A stretch of 7,209 bases of DNA from CAYQAJ01 sp964415245 (GTDB lineage: Bacteria > Planctomycetota > Planctomycetia > Pirellulales > Pirellulaceae): the NCBI GenBank assembly GCA_964415245.1, contig CAYQAJ010000260.1, positions 1 through 7,209 on the forward strand, in the 5' to 3' direction. The translations under genes and the position numbers were made by a program. The first letter of the stretch is position 1; each line of letters starts with the position of its first letter. Positions 1 to 6,422 of the stretch are shown here, in pieces. The notes beneath the pieces were generated by a model, which did not search any database, was not told where the DNA came from, and was given only the letters and a program-made list of their open reading frames with translations.

Positions 1-21
1 CTGACGTGAACCCCTACCGAG

Positions 22-43
22 CCCACGGACTGCCGTCCGTGGG
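22..43. repeat. Short perfect hairpin (intergenic palindrome or terminator)
   Basis: A perfect 9-bp inverted repeat, CCCACGGAC and GTCCGTGGG, encloses a TGCC tetraloop. A G:U pair (21/44) and further imperfect pairing extend it outward. The stem is GC-rich and would be very stable. No T-run follows on the plus strand, so it is not a textbook intrinsic terminator, although it could end a transcript arriving from the left or belong to a family of dispersed palindromes. The window does not show the upstream gene, so its role stays open. Confidence 0.55.
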
Positions 44-105
44 TCTCCCCGCGATTCCGCGTAATTGAGTTCGCAAAAATCCAGCCGCTGCCGTGTGCCC
101 TCTTC

Positions 106-134
106 TTAACGCACTGTTAACGCGGGCGCAACGC
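106..134 (+). promoter_or_regulatory. Pho-box-like array: three 7-bp direct repeats at 11-bp period
   Basis: Three units lie in phase: TTAACGC (106-112), TTAACGC (117-123) and GCAACGC (128-134), separated by the 4-base spacers ACTG and GGGC. The first two are identical and the third matches 5 of 7. A 7+4 direct-repeat layout with an 11-bp period is what PhoB-family response regulators bind (E. coli CTGTCAT repeats, Bacillus PhoP TT-ACA repeats, cyanobacterial SphR TTAAC-type repeats). The array ends 130 bases before the first gene of an operon that contains ppk1. I see no convincing -10 element after it. The binding assignment is inference from spacing, core sequence and context. Confidence 0.45.
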
Positions 135-182
135 CAACACTCGCCACGGTAGCCAGTCTAGGTCCAACGTGGTAGAAAAAAG

Positions 183-223
183 GCGGCCAAGGCCAGTGGC
201 TGGGGGCCGGCACGGTTGGCCGC
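183..223 (+). other. Possible 5' leader hairpin upstream of the ROK kinase gene
   Basis: A perfect 8-bp inverted repeat, GCGGCCAA (183-190) and TTGGCCGC (216-223), encloses a 25-base GC-rich loop. It sits between the Pho-like repeats and the start codon at 265 and would be in the leader of a transcript starting near the repeats. In GC-rich DNA such a repeat can arise by chance. No known riboswitch architecture is recognisable. Confidence 0.25.
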
Positions 224-264
224 GTTCGGTTTGCGCACGTTGACCCTCTCCGCGTCGTAGCTCC

Positions 265-1344
265 ATGCCCGCATCACGCACTCCAGCCCGCGCGTCGAAA
301 AGCAAGGCGACATCGCGCGCTCGCCGTCGCACGCAGCGCTCTACGAGTTCCAGTCCGACCAAGGACGGCGCGTGGGTTGGTTTCGACCTGGGCGGGACCA
401 AAATGCTCACCGTCGTCTACGACGACGAGTTCCAGCCACTGGCGCGGATTCGCAAGCGAACCAAGTCACACGAAGGGGCCAAATTCGGACTCGAACGCAT
501 CATTGGCATGATCGGCGCCGCGCTGGGGGAAGCGGAAATCACGCCGGATCGCGTCAAAGGCGTCGGCATCGGCTGCCCCGGGCCTTTGGACGTCAAGCGC
601 GGCGTGATCCTCGACGCCCCCAACCTCGGCTGGCAGCAGGTGCCCATTCGCGCCGTTCTGGGCAAGGCGATCGGCGCTCCCGTGGTAGTTGCTAACGACG
701 TTGATTCCGGCGTCTACGGTGAGTACCGCTTCGGGGCGGCCAAGAACGCGCGGTGCGTGTTGGGTGTGTTTCCCGGCACTGGCATCGGCGGCGGAATGGT
801 GTACGAGGGGCGTATCTTCAGCGGAGCCACGCGCACCTGCGTCGAGGTGGGCCACATTCAGGTCATGCCCGGTGGACCGCTGTGCGGATGCGGCCACCAC
901 GGTTGCCTGGAAGCCGTAGCGAGCCGGCTGGCCGTTGCGGCCGCCGCGGCCCAGGCCGCCCAACGTGGCCAGGCGCCGAATCTTCTCGAGGCTGCCGGAA
1001 CCGATCTGGCGAAAATTCGCAGCGGCGTTCTGGCGGCGGCCATTGAAGCGGGCGATGTCGTGATCGAGCGGATCGTACGCGACGCGGCCACCCACATCGG
1101 CACCGCGGTCGCCGGCGTCGTGCATCTGATTGCACCGGATGTCGTCGTGCTGGGGGGTGGACTCGTCGAGGCCATGCCCAAGCTGTACGTGGAAACGGTC
1201 ACGCGGGCGGCCCAAGCGCGCGTGCTGCCCGCCTATGCCGGCACGTTTCGCGTCGTGGCTGCCGCGCTCGACGACGACGCCACGGCGCTCGGCGCGGCAG
1301 CCTGGGCTCGCGAAAACGTCGCCGAGCAAGCGGAAGCCTCGTGA
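265..1344 (+). CDS. ROK-family sugar kinase (glucokinase-like)
   Basis: This is a 359-residue cytoplasmic ROK kinase that probably phosphorylates glucose or a related hexose at C6. The ATP-phosphate motif DLGGTK is at residues 41-46, the NDVD segment with the likely catalytic base Asp145 at 144-147, and a GTGIGGG loop at 171-177. The ROK zinc/sugar site has EVGH with His197, then CGCGHHGCLE at 207-216 with Cys207, Cys209 and Cys214 as the other expected zinc ligands and Glu216 for sugar binding. A GGG turn is at 297-299. The start is fixed: an in-frame TGA lies at 241-243 and there is no other ATG, GTG or TTG before the DLGGTK motif. There is no clear Shine-Dalgarno site. Residues 1-33 are an unusual tail with ten Arg/Lys, many Ser/Thr and no acidic residue. 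The gene is followed after 10 bases by the ppx-like gene. The exact sugar and phosphoryl donor cannot be read from the sequence; the zinc motif argues for an ATP-type ROK kinase. Confidence 0.9.
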   Translation: MPASRTPARASKSKATSRARRRTQRSTSSSPTKDGAWVGFDLGGTKMLTVVYDDEFQPLARIRKRTKSHEGAKFGLERIIGMIGAALGEAEITPDRVKGVGIGCPGPLDVKRGVILDAPNLGWQQVPIRAVLGKAIGAPVVVANDVDSGVYGEYRFGAAKNARCVLGVFPGTGIGGGMVYEGRIFSGATRTCVEVGHIQVMPGGPLCGCGHHGCLEAVASRLAVAAAAAQAAQRGQAPNLLEAAGTDLAKIRSGVLAAAIEAGDVVIERIVRDAATHIGTAVAGVVHLIAPDVVVLGGGLVEAMPKLYVETVTRAAQARVLPAYAGTFRVVAAALDDDATALGAAAWARENVAEQAEAS

Positions 1345-1348
1345 GGTG
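1343..1348 (+). promoter_or_regulatory. Ribosome binding site of the ppx-like gene
   Basis: GAGGTG overlaps the stop codon of the ROK kinase gene and lies 6 bases before the ATG at 1355. It is the clearest Shine-Dalgarno-like site on the plus strand. It supports that ATG over the upstream in-frame ATG at 1130, which would overlap the kinase gene by more than 200 bases, and it implies coupled translation within one transcript. Confidence 0.6.
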
Positions 1349-1354
1349 TCGGGC

Positions 1355-2950
1355 ATGTCGGCAGATTCATCCAGCAGCACGGTAACCTCGGCGGCGCGTC
1401 CAGCGACACCGGCCTTCAAGCCGGTGGGCGTGATCGACATTGGCGCCACGTCCATCCGCATGGCTGTCGCCGAAATCGGCGAGGGGGGAGCCGTACGCAC
1501 GCTCGAAACGCTCTCTCAGGCCGTCAGCCTGGGCAAGGACACGTTTATCAAGAGCGCCATCGACAAAGCTACCATCGAGCAGTGCGTCCGCGTGCTCAAG
1601 AGCTACCGAGCGCGGCTGCAAGAGTTTCAGATCACGCATCCCTCGCAAATTCGCGTCGTCGCCACCAGCGCCGTGCGCGAGGCCGAAAACCGCCTGGCCT
1701 TCCTCGATCGCATCTATATCGCCACGGGGCTGGAGGTCGAGCCGCTGGAAGAAGCCGAGGTCAATCGCATTACCTACCTCGGCATTCGTCCGCTGCTCGA
1801 AGGCCACACGGCTCAGGCCGATGCCCGCACGCTGGTGATCGAGGTGGGCGGGGGCAGTACGGAGTTGTTGGTGGTGCGCGGCGAAAGCGTTCTCTTCTCC
1901 CACACGTACCGCCTCGGTTCGATGCGGCTCCGCGAAACGCTCGAAGCCTATCGCGCCCCGACGATCCGGCTGCGGCACATCATGGAAAGTCAGATCGCCC
2001 GCACGGTCGAACAGGTGCGCCAGCACGTTTCCGCCGACGGGCCGGTCGATATGATCGCCCTGGGAGGCGATGTCCGTTTCGCCGCGTCGGAGCTGTTACC
2101 CGATTGGGACCACGTTTCTCTGGCCCGCCTCGAGCTGGTCGACCTGACCCGACTTACAGATCGCCTCCTCAACCTCACCGACGATCAGATCGCCCGGCGT
2201 TACCATCTCAGCTTCGCCGATTCCGAAAACGTGGGGCCTGCCCTGTTGACCTACGTGCAGCTTGCCCGCGCCTTTGACCTGCCCCACGTGCTGGTGACGC
2301 ATGTCACGCTTCGCGACGGGCTACTGAAGGAGATGGCCGCCGAAGAGGCCTGGACCGAGGAGTTCAGCAACCAGATCATTCGCTCCGCCCTCGACCTCGG
2401 GCGCAAGTTTGAGTTTCACGAAGCGCACGCCCGGCACGTGGCCGAGCTCTCCCGCATGCTGTTCCGACAGCTTCGCGGAGAGCACCAGCTCGACGGCCGG
2501 TACGAGCTGCTGCTCTTTATCGCGGCCCTGCTGCACGAGATCGGCCTGTTCGTGAGCAATCGCAGCTACCACAAGCACTCGATGTACCTGATCCGCAACA
2601 GCGAGCTGTTCGGCCTGGGGAGGCGCGACGCGCTGTTGGTATCGCTGGTGGCGAGGTACCACCGCCGCTCGTCGCCGCTGCCAACACACGAGGGATATGC
2701 CACGCTCGACCGCGACCAGCGCGTGGCGGTGGCCAAAATGGCGGCGCTGCTGAGGGTGGCCGTGGCGCTCGACGAGTCGCGCAGCCAGCGCGTGGGTGAG
2801 GTGAAATGCGCCGCCGAGGACGGACGCGTCGTGGTCAGTGTCCCCGGCCTCGAGGACCTCTCGCTCGAGCAGCTCGCCCTCGATCAGAGCGGAACACTGT
2901 TCGAAGAGACGTTCGGCATGCCTGTGCTGCTGCGCACCGTGCGAAGCTAA
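1355..2950 (+). CDS. ppx: Ppx/GppA family phosphatase with C-terminal HD-like domain
   Basis: This 531-residue protein is close in length to E. coli Ppx (513). Ppx/GppA enzymes release phosphate from the ends of polyphosphate or convert pppGpp to ppGpp. The actin-like N-terminal half carries DIGATSIRM (28-36), ATSAVREAENR (103-113), an EVGGGSTE loop (163-170) and a GGDVR segment (237-241). The C-terminal domain has His360, LLHEIGLF (392-399) with His394, then YHKHSMYLI (405-413) and LVARYHRRS (431-439), as in E. coli Ppx and GppA. Alignment by eye to recalled E. coli Ppx puts Val136 at the catalytic Glu121, with Glu135 beside it, and Glu163 at Asp143; the usual Gly-Thr of the GGT-like segment is Gly-Asp (Asp239). 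Activity may therefore differ from the classic enzyme. The gene lies 10 bases after the kinase gene and 40 bases before ppk1, which supports a polyphosphate role over a pure pppGpp role. Family membership is secure; the precise substrate is not. Confidence 0.88.
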   Translation: MSADSSSSTVTSAARPATPAFKPVGVIDIGATSIRMAVAEIGEGGAVRTLETLSQAVSLGKDTFIKSAIDKATIEQCVRVLKSYRARLQEFQITHPSQIRVVATSAVREAENRLAFLDRIYIATGLEVEPLEEAEVNRITYLGIRPLLEGHTAQADARTLVIEVGGGSTELLVVRGESVLFSHTYRLGSMRLRETLEAYRAPTIRLRHIMESQIARTVEQVRQHVSADGPVDMIALGGDVRFAASELLPDWDHVSLARLELVDLTRLTDRLLNLTDDQIARRYHLSFADSENVGPALLTYVQLARAFDLPHVLVTHVTLRDGLLKEMAAEEAWTEEFSNQIIRSALDLGRKFEFHEAHARHVAELSRMLFRQLRGEHQLDGRYELLLFIAALLHEIGLFVSNRSYHKHSMYLIRNSELFGLGRRDALLVSLVARYHRRSSPLPTHEGYATLDRDQRVAVAKMAALLRVAVALDESRSQRVGEVKCAAEDGRVVVSVPGLEDLSLEQLALDQSGTLFEETFGMPVLLRTVRS

Positions 2951-2990
2951 GTTGCGTCGACTCAGCGATCGGCCGCCCCCTATCTCTGCC

Positions 2991-5108
2991 ATGAACGCGA
3001 CTCCCTCCAAATACATCAACCGCGAACTGAGCTGGTTGGAATTCAACCAGCGCGTGCTCGATGAGGCGCGTAACCCGGACGTGCCGCTATTGGAGCGTCT
3101 GCGATTTCTCGCCATCACCGTCTCGAACCTGGACGAATTCTTCATGGTCCGCGTGGGGGGACTGCGCCTGTTGACGCAGCGCGGCGTCGCCCGCCCTGAT
3201 CCCGCCGGCATGACGCCTGCTGAGCAAATGGGCGTGGTCGGCCGCCGCACGCGCGACATGGTCACCGCCGAGTACGAGTGTTACCTGGGTGAGCTCGAAC
3301 CGGCCCTCAGCACCGCGGGAGTGCGCCGCGTGCATCCGCCGGATATGACCGAGAGGCAGCGCGACGGCGCCACGAAACTGTTCGAGAGCGACATCCGCCT
3401 TATTCTCACGCCCATGGCGGTGACGGGCGCGGATGACTTTCCGCTGTTGGTCAATCTGTCGCTCAACGCGTGCGTCCGTCTCGCCCCCGCTGCCGCTGAG
3501 CCTAACGTCCCGCGGTTCGCCGTCATCCCGCTGGGCCAGGTGGTGCGGCGGTTCGTCACGCTCCCCTCCGACGGCGGCTACTCGTTCATCATGCTCGAAG
3601 ACGTGGTGGCGATGCTCATCGACCGCTTCTTCCCTGGCGAGGACGTGTTGGAGTGCGTCCCCTTCCGCCTCACTCGCAATGCCGACATGGGCCTGCGCGA
3701 GGATCAGGCATTTGACCTCTTGGCCGAGATGGAAGAGCTGCTCGACGCCCGCAAAGAGAGTGACTGCGTGCGGCTGGAAATCGCCGACCACGCCAGCCCC
3801 GAATTGCTTAGCTTTCTGCGCGAGGCGCTCGGGCTCGGCGAGGGCGACATGTTCGCGGTGCCCGGCCCGCTCGACCTTTCCGCCTTCCGCCAGTTGGCCG
3901 ATCTGTCCGGCTTCGACGATCTGCGCTATCCCCCGTGGCCGCCGCAGCCCTCGCCCAGCGTCGACCCGACCGTGCCCATGTTCGACGAGCTGGCCCATCG
4001 CGACCTGCTTCTCTATCACCCGTACGAGAGCTTCGAGCCCGTTGTACGGCTCATCGAGGAGGCGGCCCGCGACCCCGACGTGTTGGCCATCAAGCAGATT
4101 CTGTACCGCACCAGCCGCGACAGCCCGGTGGTGGCCGCACTGGCCCGCGCCGCGGAAAACGGTAAGTACGTTACCGCCGTGGTCGAGCTCAAGGCCCGCT
4201 TCGACGAGGCCCGCAACATCGAATGGGCCCGCAGCCTGGAGCAGGCCGGCGTGCAGGTCATTTACGGCATCAAAGGTTTCAAGACTCACGCCAAGGTTTG
4301 CATCATCGTCCGCCGCGAGCCGCAGGGCATTCAGCGCTATCTGCACCTGGGCACCGGCAACTACAACGAGCAGACAGCCCGGCTATACAGCGACGTCAGC
4401 TTCATGACCGCCAACGAGGAGCTGGCCGCCGACGCCACCAACTTCTTCAACGCCATCAGCGGCTACTCGCAGCCGCAGCGATTTCGCAAGATTGAGGCCG
4501 CCCCCATCGGGCTGCGCGAGCGGCTCACCGAGATGATCGAAAACGAAACGCACCGCAAGCAGCAGGGACAGAAAGCTCAGATTACGGCCAAGCTCAACTC
4601 GCTAGTCGACCCGCAGATCATCGACGCGCTGTACTCGGCCTCGCAGGCGGGAGTGAAGGTGCGGCTCAACGTGCGGGGCATTTGTTGTTTGCGTCCCGGC
4701 GTACCCGGCTTGAGCGAGAACATTTCGGTGGTGAGTATCGTCGACCGCTATCTCGAACATGCCCGCATCCTGTACTTCTACCACGGCGGCGACGAGCGGG
4801 TGTTCATCTCCAGCGCCGACTGGATGCCCCGCAATCTCGACCGCCGCATCGAGCTGTTAGTGCCGGTCGAGGATCCGGCGAGCCAGAAGCGGCTGATCGC
4901 TATTTTGGAGTCGCACCTGCAGGACACCGTAAAGGCCCGCCAGCTTACGGCCGAGGGAGTGTACGAGCCGGTGAAACCGCGCGGCCGCCGCAAACCCTTC
5001 CGCAGCCAGGAGGAGCTTTACCGCCGTGCGTGCGAGGCAGTGAAACAAGAGGAGCAGTTCAAGCGCACCGCGTTCGAGACGCACCGCAAAGCGGCGTCGG
5101 GATCATAA
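2991..5108 (+). CDS. ppk1: Polyphosphate kinase 1 (PPK1)
   Basis: PPK1 reversibly moves the gamma-phosphate of ATP onto inorganic polyphosphate, usually at the membrane periphery. The 705 residues cover the full family length (E. coli about 690). The N domain has INRELSWLEFN (9-19) and SNLDEFFMVR (45-54). The C1 catalytic domain has YRTSRDSPVV (372-381), KARFDEARN (401-409), KTHAKVCII (431-439) with the autophosphorylated His433 (E. coli His435), and HLGTGNYNEQTARLYSD (452-468). The C2 domain has NVRGICCLRPG (560-570), RYLEHARI (586-593) with His590 (E. coli His592), and SSADWMPRNLDRRIE (607-621). Arg373, Arg403, Tyr466, Asp468 and Arg562 keep a constant offset of two from the E. coli active-site residues, so the enzyme looks intact. 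The chosen ATP-binding-domain start at 2991 begins just before the conserved N-terminus; the open frame back to 2838 overlaps the ppx-like gene and is not family sequence. No clear Shine-Dalgarno site precedes it. The C-terminal end (about 662-705) is rich in Lys, Arg and Glu. Confidence 0.97.
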   Translation: MNATPSKYINRELSWLEFNQRVLDEARNPDVPLLERLRFLAITVSNLDEFFMVRVGGLRLLTQRGVARPDPAGMTPAEQMGVVGRRTRDMVTAEYECYLGELEPALSTAGVRRVHPPDMTERQRDGATKLFESDIRLILTPMAVTGADDFPLLVNLSLNACVRLAPAAAEPNVPRFAVIPLGQVVRRFVTLPSDGGYSFIMLEDVVAMLIDRFFPGEDVLECVPFRLTRNADMGLREDQAFDLLAEMEELLDARKESDCVRLEIADHASPELLSFLREALGLGEGDMFAVPGPLDLSAFRQLADLSGFDDLRYPPWPPQPSPSVDPTVPMFDELAHRDLLLYHPYESFEPVVRLIEEAARDPDVLAIKQILYRTSRDSPVVAALARAAENGKYVTAVVELKARFDEARNIEWARSLEQAGVQVIYGIKGFKTHAKVCIIVRREPQGIQRYLHLGTGNYNEQTARLYSDVSFMTANEELAADATNFFNAISGYSQPQRFRKIEAAPIGLRERLTEMIENETHRKQQGQKAQITAKLNSLVDPQIIDALYSASQAGVKVRLNVRGICCLRPGVPGLSENISVVSIVDRYLEHARILYFYHGGDERVFISSADWMPRNLDRRIELLVPVEDPASQKRLIAILESHLQDTVKARQLTAEGVYEPVKPRGRRKPFRSQEELYRRACEAVKQEEQFKRTAFETHRKAASGS

Positions 5109-5113
5109 ACGAA

Positions 5114-5190
5114 GAGAACCGTCGGGGACTGGCTCATTTTGCGCAGTCCGCGGAGCAAAATGTGCCTGTCCCCTTCTCTGGACGGTTTTC
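5114..5190. repeat. REP-like nested palindrome between ppk1 and sixA
   Basis: Two 19-base arms, GGGGACTGGCTCATTTTGC (5124-5142) and GCAAAATGTGCCTGTCCCC (5155-5173), pair at 17 of 19 positions around a 12-base loop that contains TCCGCGGA. An outer pair, GAGAACCGTC (5114-5123) and GACGGTTTTC (5181-5190), matches at 9 of 10 (the tenth can be a G:U pair) with a 7-base offset on the right. The whole unit fills most of the gap between ppk1 and sixA. GGGGAC...GTCCCC palindromes of this style resemble the extragenic repeats spread by RAYT-type (REP-associated tyrosine) transposases. It could also attenuate transcription or protect the 3' end of the ppk1 mRNA. No T-run follows. Confidence 0.65.
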
Positions 5191-5226
5191 GGATGTAGGA
5201 AGAGGGACTTCGTTTCGGGCCCGCCC

Positions 5227-5721
5227 ATGATGAAAACCGTTCTTCTCCTTCGCCACGCTAAGGCCAGTCGCGACGATCCGGATTTGGCCGATCACGATCG
5301 ACCACTTACGAATCGCGGACGTCGCGATGCGCGACGCGTGGGCCGGCTGATGAAAGACGAGGGACTCGCGCCCGATTCGTGGATCAGCTCGACCGCGGTC
5401 CGCGCCCGACAGACGGCCGAACTGGTGGCGGGCATTGTGGCCGACGCCAAGCTCGTACATCACGAACGCTCGCTCTACCTGGCTCGGCCCGAAGCGTATG
5501 TCAGCGCCCTTCGCGCGCTGCCCGACGACGTGAACTCGGCAATCGTCGTCGGCCACAACCCGGGCCTTGCAGACTTCGTCGCCCTTCTCACGGGCCACGA
5601 CGAACACCTGCCCACCGCCGCGCTCGTCGTGCTCACGTTTCCCGACAAGACATGGCACCGCATCGGCCGCCCAGGGACCGCCAAGTTGGTATCGACCTGG
5701 CGACCGAAAGACCTCGAATAA
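5227..5721 (+). CDS. sixA: SixA-type phosphohistidine phosphatase (histidine phosphatase superfamily)
   Basis: The 164-residue single-domain protein has the length of SixA (E. coli 161). SixA removes phosphate from phosphohistidine residues, for example in phosphorelay or PTS-type proteins. The RHA variant of the RHG signature gives Arg9 and the nucleophile His10 (LLLRHAKAS). PLTNRGRRDA (26-35) is the conserved stretch after the signature, STAVRARQTAEL (55-66) supplies the second pocket Arg59, and VVGHNPGLADF (107-117) supplies His110. There is no signal peptide or membrane segment, so it should be cytoplasmic. Two consecutive ATG codons (5227, 5230) open the gene without a well-placed Shine-Dalgarno site; a purine-rich GGAAGAGGGA at about 5198-5207 is too far upstream. 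It shares the orientation of the polyphosphate genes but is separated by the palindrome, so co-transcription is possible, not shown. Its protein target cannot be deduced. Confidence 0.87.
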   Translation: MMKTVLLLRHAKASRDDPDLADHDRPLTNRGRRDARRVGRLMKDEGLAPDSWISSTAVRARQTAELVAGIVADAKLVHHERSLYLARPEAYVSALRALPDDVNSAIVVGHNPGLADFVALLTGHDEHLPTAALVVLTFPDKTWHRIGRPGTAKLVSTWRPKDLE

Positions 5722-5733
5722 TGTGGCGCCGCG

Positions 5734-5749
5734 TCGTTCGGCCGAGCGA
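5734..5749. terminator. Weak hairpin between convergent genes
   Basis: TCGTTC (5734-5739) and GAGCGA (5744-5749) form a 6-bp stem, one pair being G:U, around a GGCC tetraloop. It lies in the 40-base gap between sixA (plus strand) and the membrane protein gene (minus strand), where a shared terminator would be expected. Neither side has a T-run, so the call rests mainly on position. Confidence 0.25.
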
Positions 5750-5761
5750 GAACGTGCCAAG

Positions 5762-6415
5762 TCATTGTGTTGGTTCGAGCCTCACGGTAACAGGTGGCAA
5801 CGGGAGCTCGGATTTGTCCTTTGCACTTCCGAAAACCGATTCCAACGTCGCGCTGTATCGAGAGTATCCCTCCCTCTCAACTTCAAGCCATTGATCCTGC
5901 GCAAAAATGACCTTCACTTGCCTGCCGTGCCATTTCGATCGCGCAATGATGGGAAGGTAGTACACGACGGTCGCGCTGCCATCGGTTCGCGAATTCGATT
6001 CGTGCCTCACCTCCGACGGAAGACTAGCCGCATTCGGGGTTTCGCGTGGAGACGAGGACAAATCCAGAGCGCGCACCCTGGCGTTTGACAAAGGCTGCCC
6101 AGACGCATCATCGAGGACCACCACTGCAACGGATACGTTCGTATGTCCATCGGCAATCGCGCCCATGTCCATCGTGCCACTGAGGACGCCGATGACGACA
6201 CCGGCGAGAAGCCACCCGAAGGGATTGCGCCGATATGCTACGCCCTGGATAATGCCCCAGATGACCACGGCACCGCCCAAGGCGGCCACACCGATGCTCT
6301 CGCGCCACGCACGCGCGGCGGCGAATGCCACACACAGGCTTGTCACGAAGTACAGGAGTGAGACGATCCCATAACGAAATCGTGGCCGTGAGCGAGGCGT
6401 TTGGGGTGCGTCCAT
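5762..6415 (-). CDS. Small membrane protein with C-terminal carboxypeptidase-regulatory-like domain
   Basis: I do not recognise this 217-residue protein as a named family. After a short basic N-terminus come three hydrophobic stretches at about residues 15-35, 41-60 and 66-85, likely membrane helices. The remainder (about 93-215) looks like a beta-sandwich of the carboxypeptidase-regulatory or Cna-B-like type: VAVVVLDDASGQPLSNARVRA (97-117), TDGSATVVYYLP (144-155), WLEVEREGYSRY (176-187) and a final PPVTVRLEP (207-215) follow the usual pattern of a GxPLxxAxV opening, a TDG turn and a Gly-Tyr near the end. A membrane-anchored structural or binding role is a reasonable inference; no catalytic motif is visible. 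The ATG at 6415 is chosen because it lies 7 bases after the upstream stop and has GAGGGA (6431-6426) ten bases before it; the longer frame to 6619 would run into the dehydratase gene. The gene appears a little less GC-rich than its neighbours. Confidence 0.7.
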   Translation of the reverse strand: MDAPQTPRSRPRFRYGIVSLLYFVTSLCVAFAAARAWRESIGVAALGGAVVIWGIIQGVAYRRNPFGWLLAGVVIGVLSGTMDMGAIADGHTNVSVAVVVLDDASGQPLSNARVRALDLSSSPRETPNAASLPSEVRHESNSRTDGSATVVYYLPIIARSKWHGRQVKVIFAQDQWLEVEREGYSRYSATLESVFGSAKDKSELPLPPVTVRLEPTQ

Positions 6416-6422
6416 GACTGCA

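Noticed and set aside
265..1344. Assignment as a polyphosphate glucokinase
   Set aside because: The protein has the zinc-binding CxCGxxGCxE motif and GTGIGGG loop of ATP-type ROK kinases; I see none of the distinctive polyphosphate glucokinase signatures, so only a test is proposed.
1130..1354. In-frame extension of the ppx-like gene to an ATG at 1130
   Set aside because: It overlaps the conserved C-terminus of the ROK kinase, its translation shows no family similarity, and a good ribosome binding site precedes the ATG at 1355.
466..1500. Minus-strand open frame of 344 codons opposite the ROK kinase
   Set aside because: Antisense to a clear ROK gene, with low-complexity composition and no motif.
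2534..2548. His-Glu instead of His-Asp in the HD-like domain as a loss of function
   Set aside because: E. coli Ppx and GppA also have LHE at this position, so it is normal for this family.
2838..2990. In-frame extension of ppk1 to an ATG at 2838
   Set aside because: It overlaps the ppx-like gene, and PPK1 proteins start just before the INRELSW-type motif, matching the ATG at 2991.
3087..4346. Long minus-strand open frame (419 codons) opposite ppk1
   Set aside because: The plus-strand frame is an unambiguous PPK1 with all active-site residues; long antisense frames are common opposite GC-rich genes, and this one shows no recognisable domain.
5134..5760. Minus-strand open frame opposite sixA
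   Set aside because: Antisense to a well-supported SixA protein and running into the intergenic palindrome.
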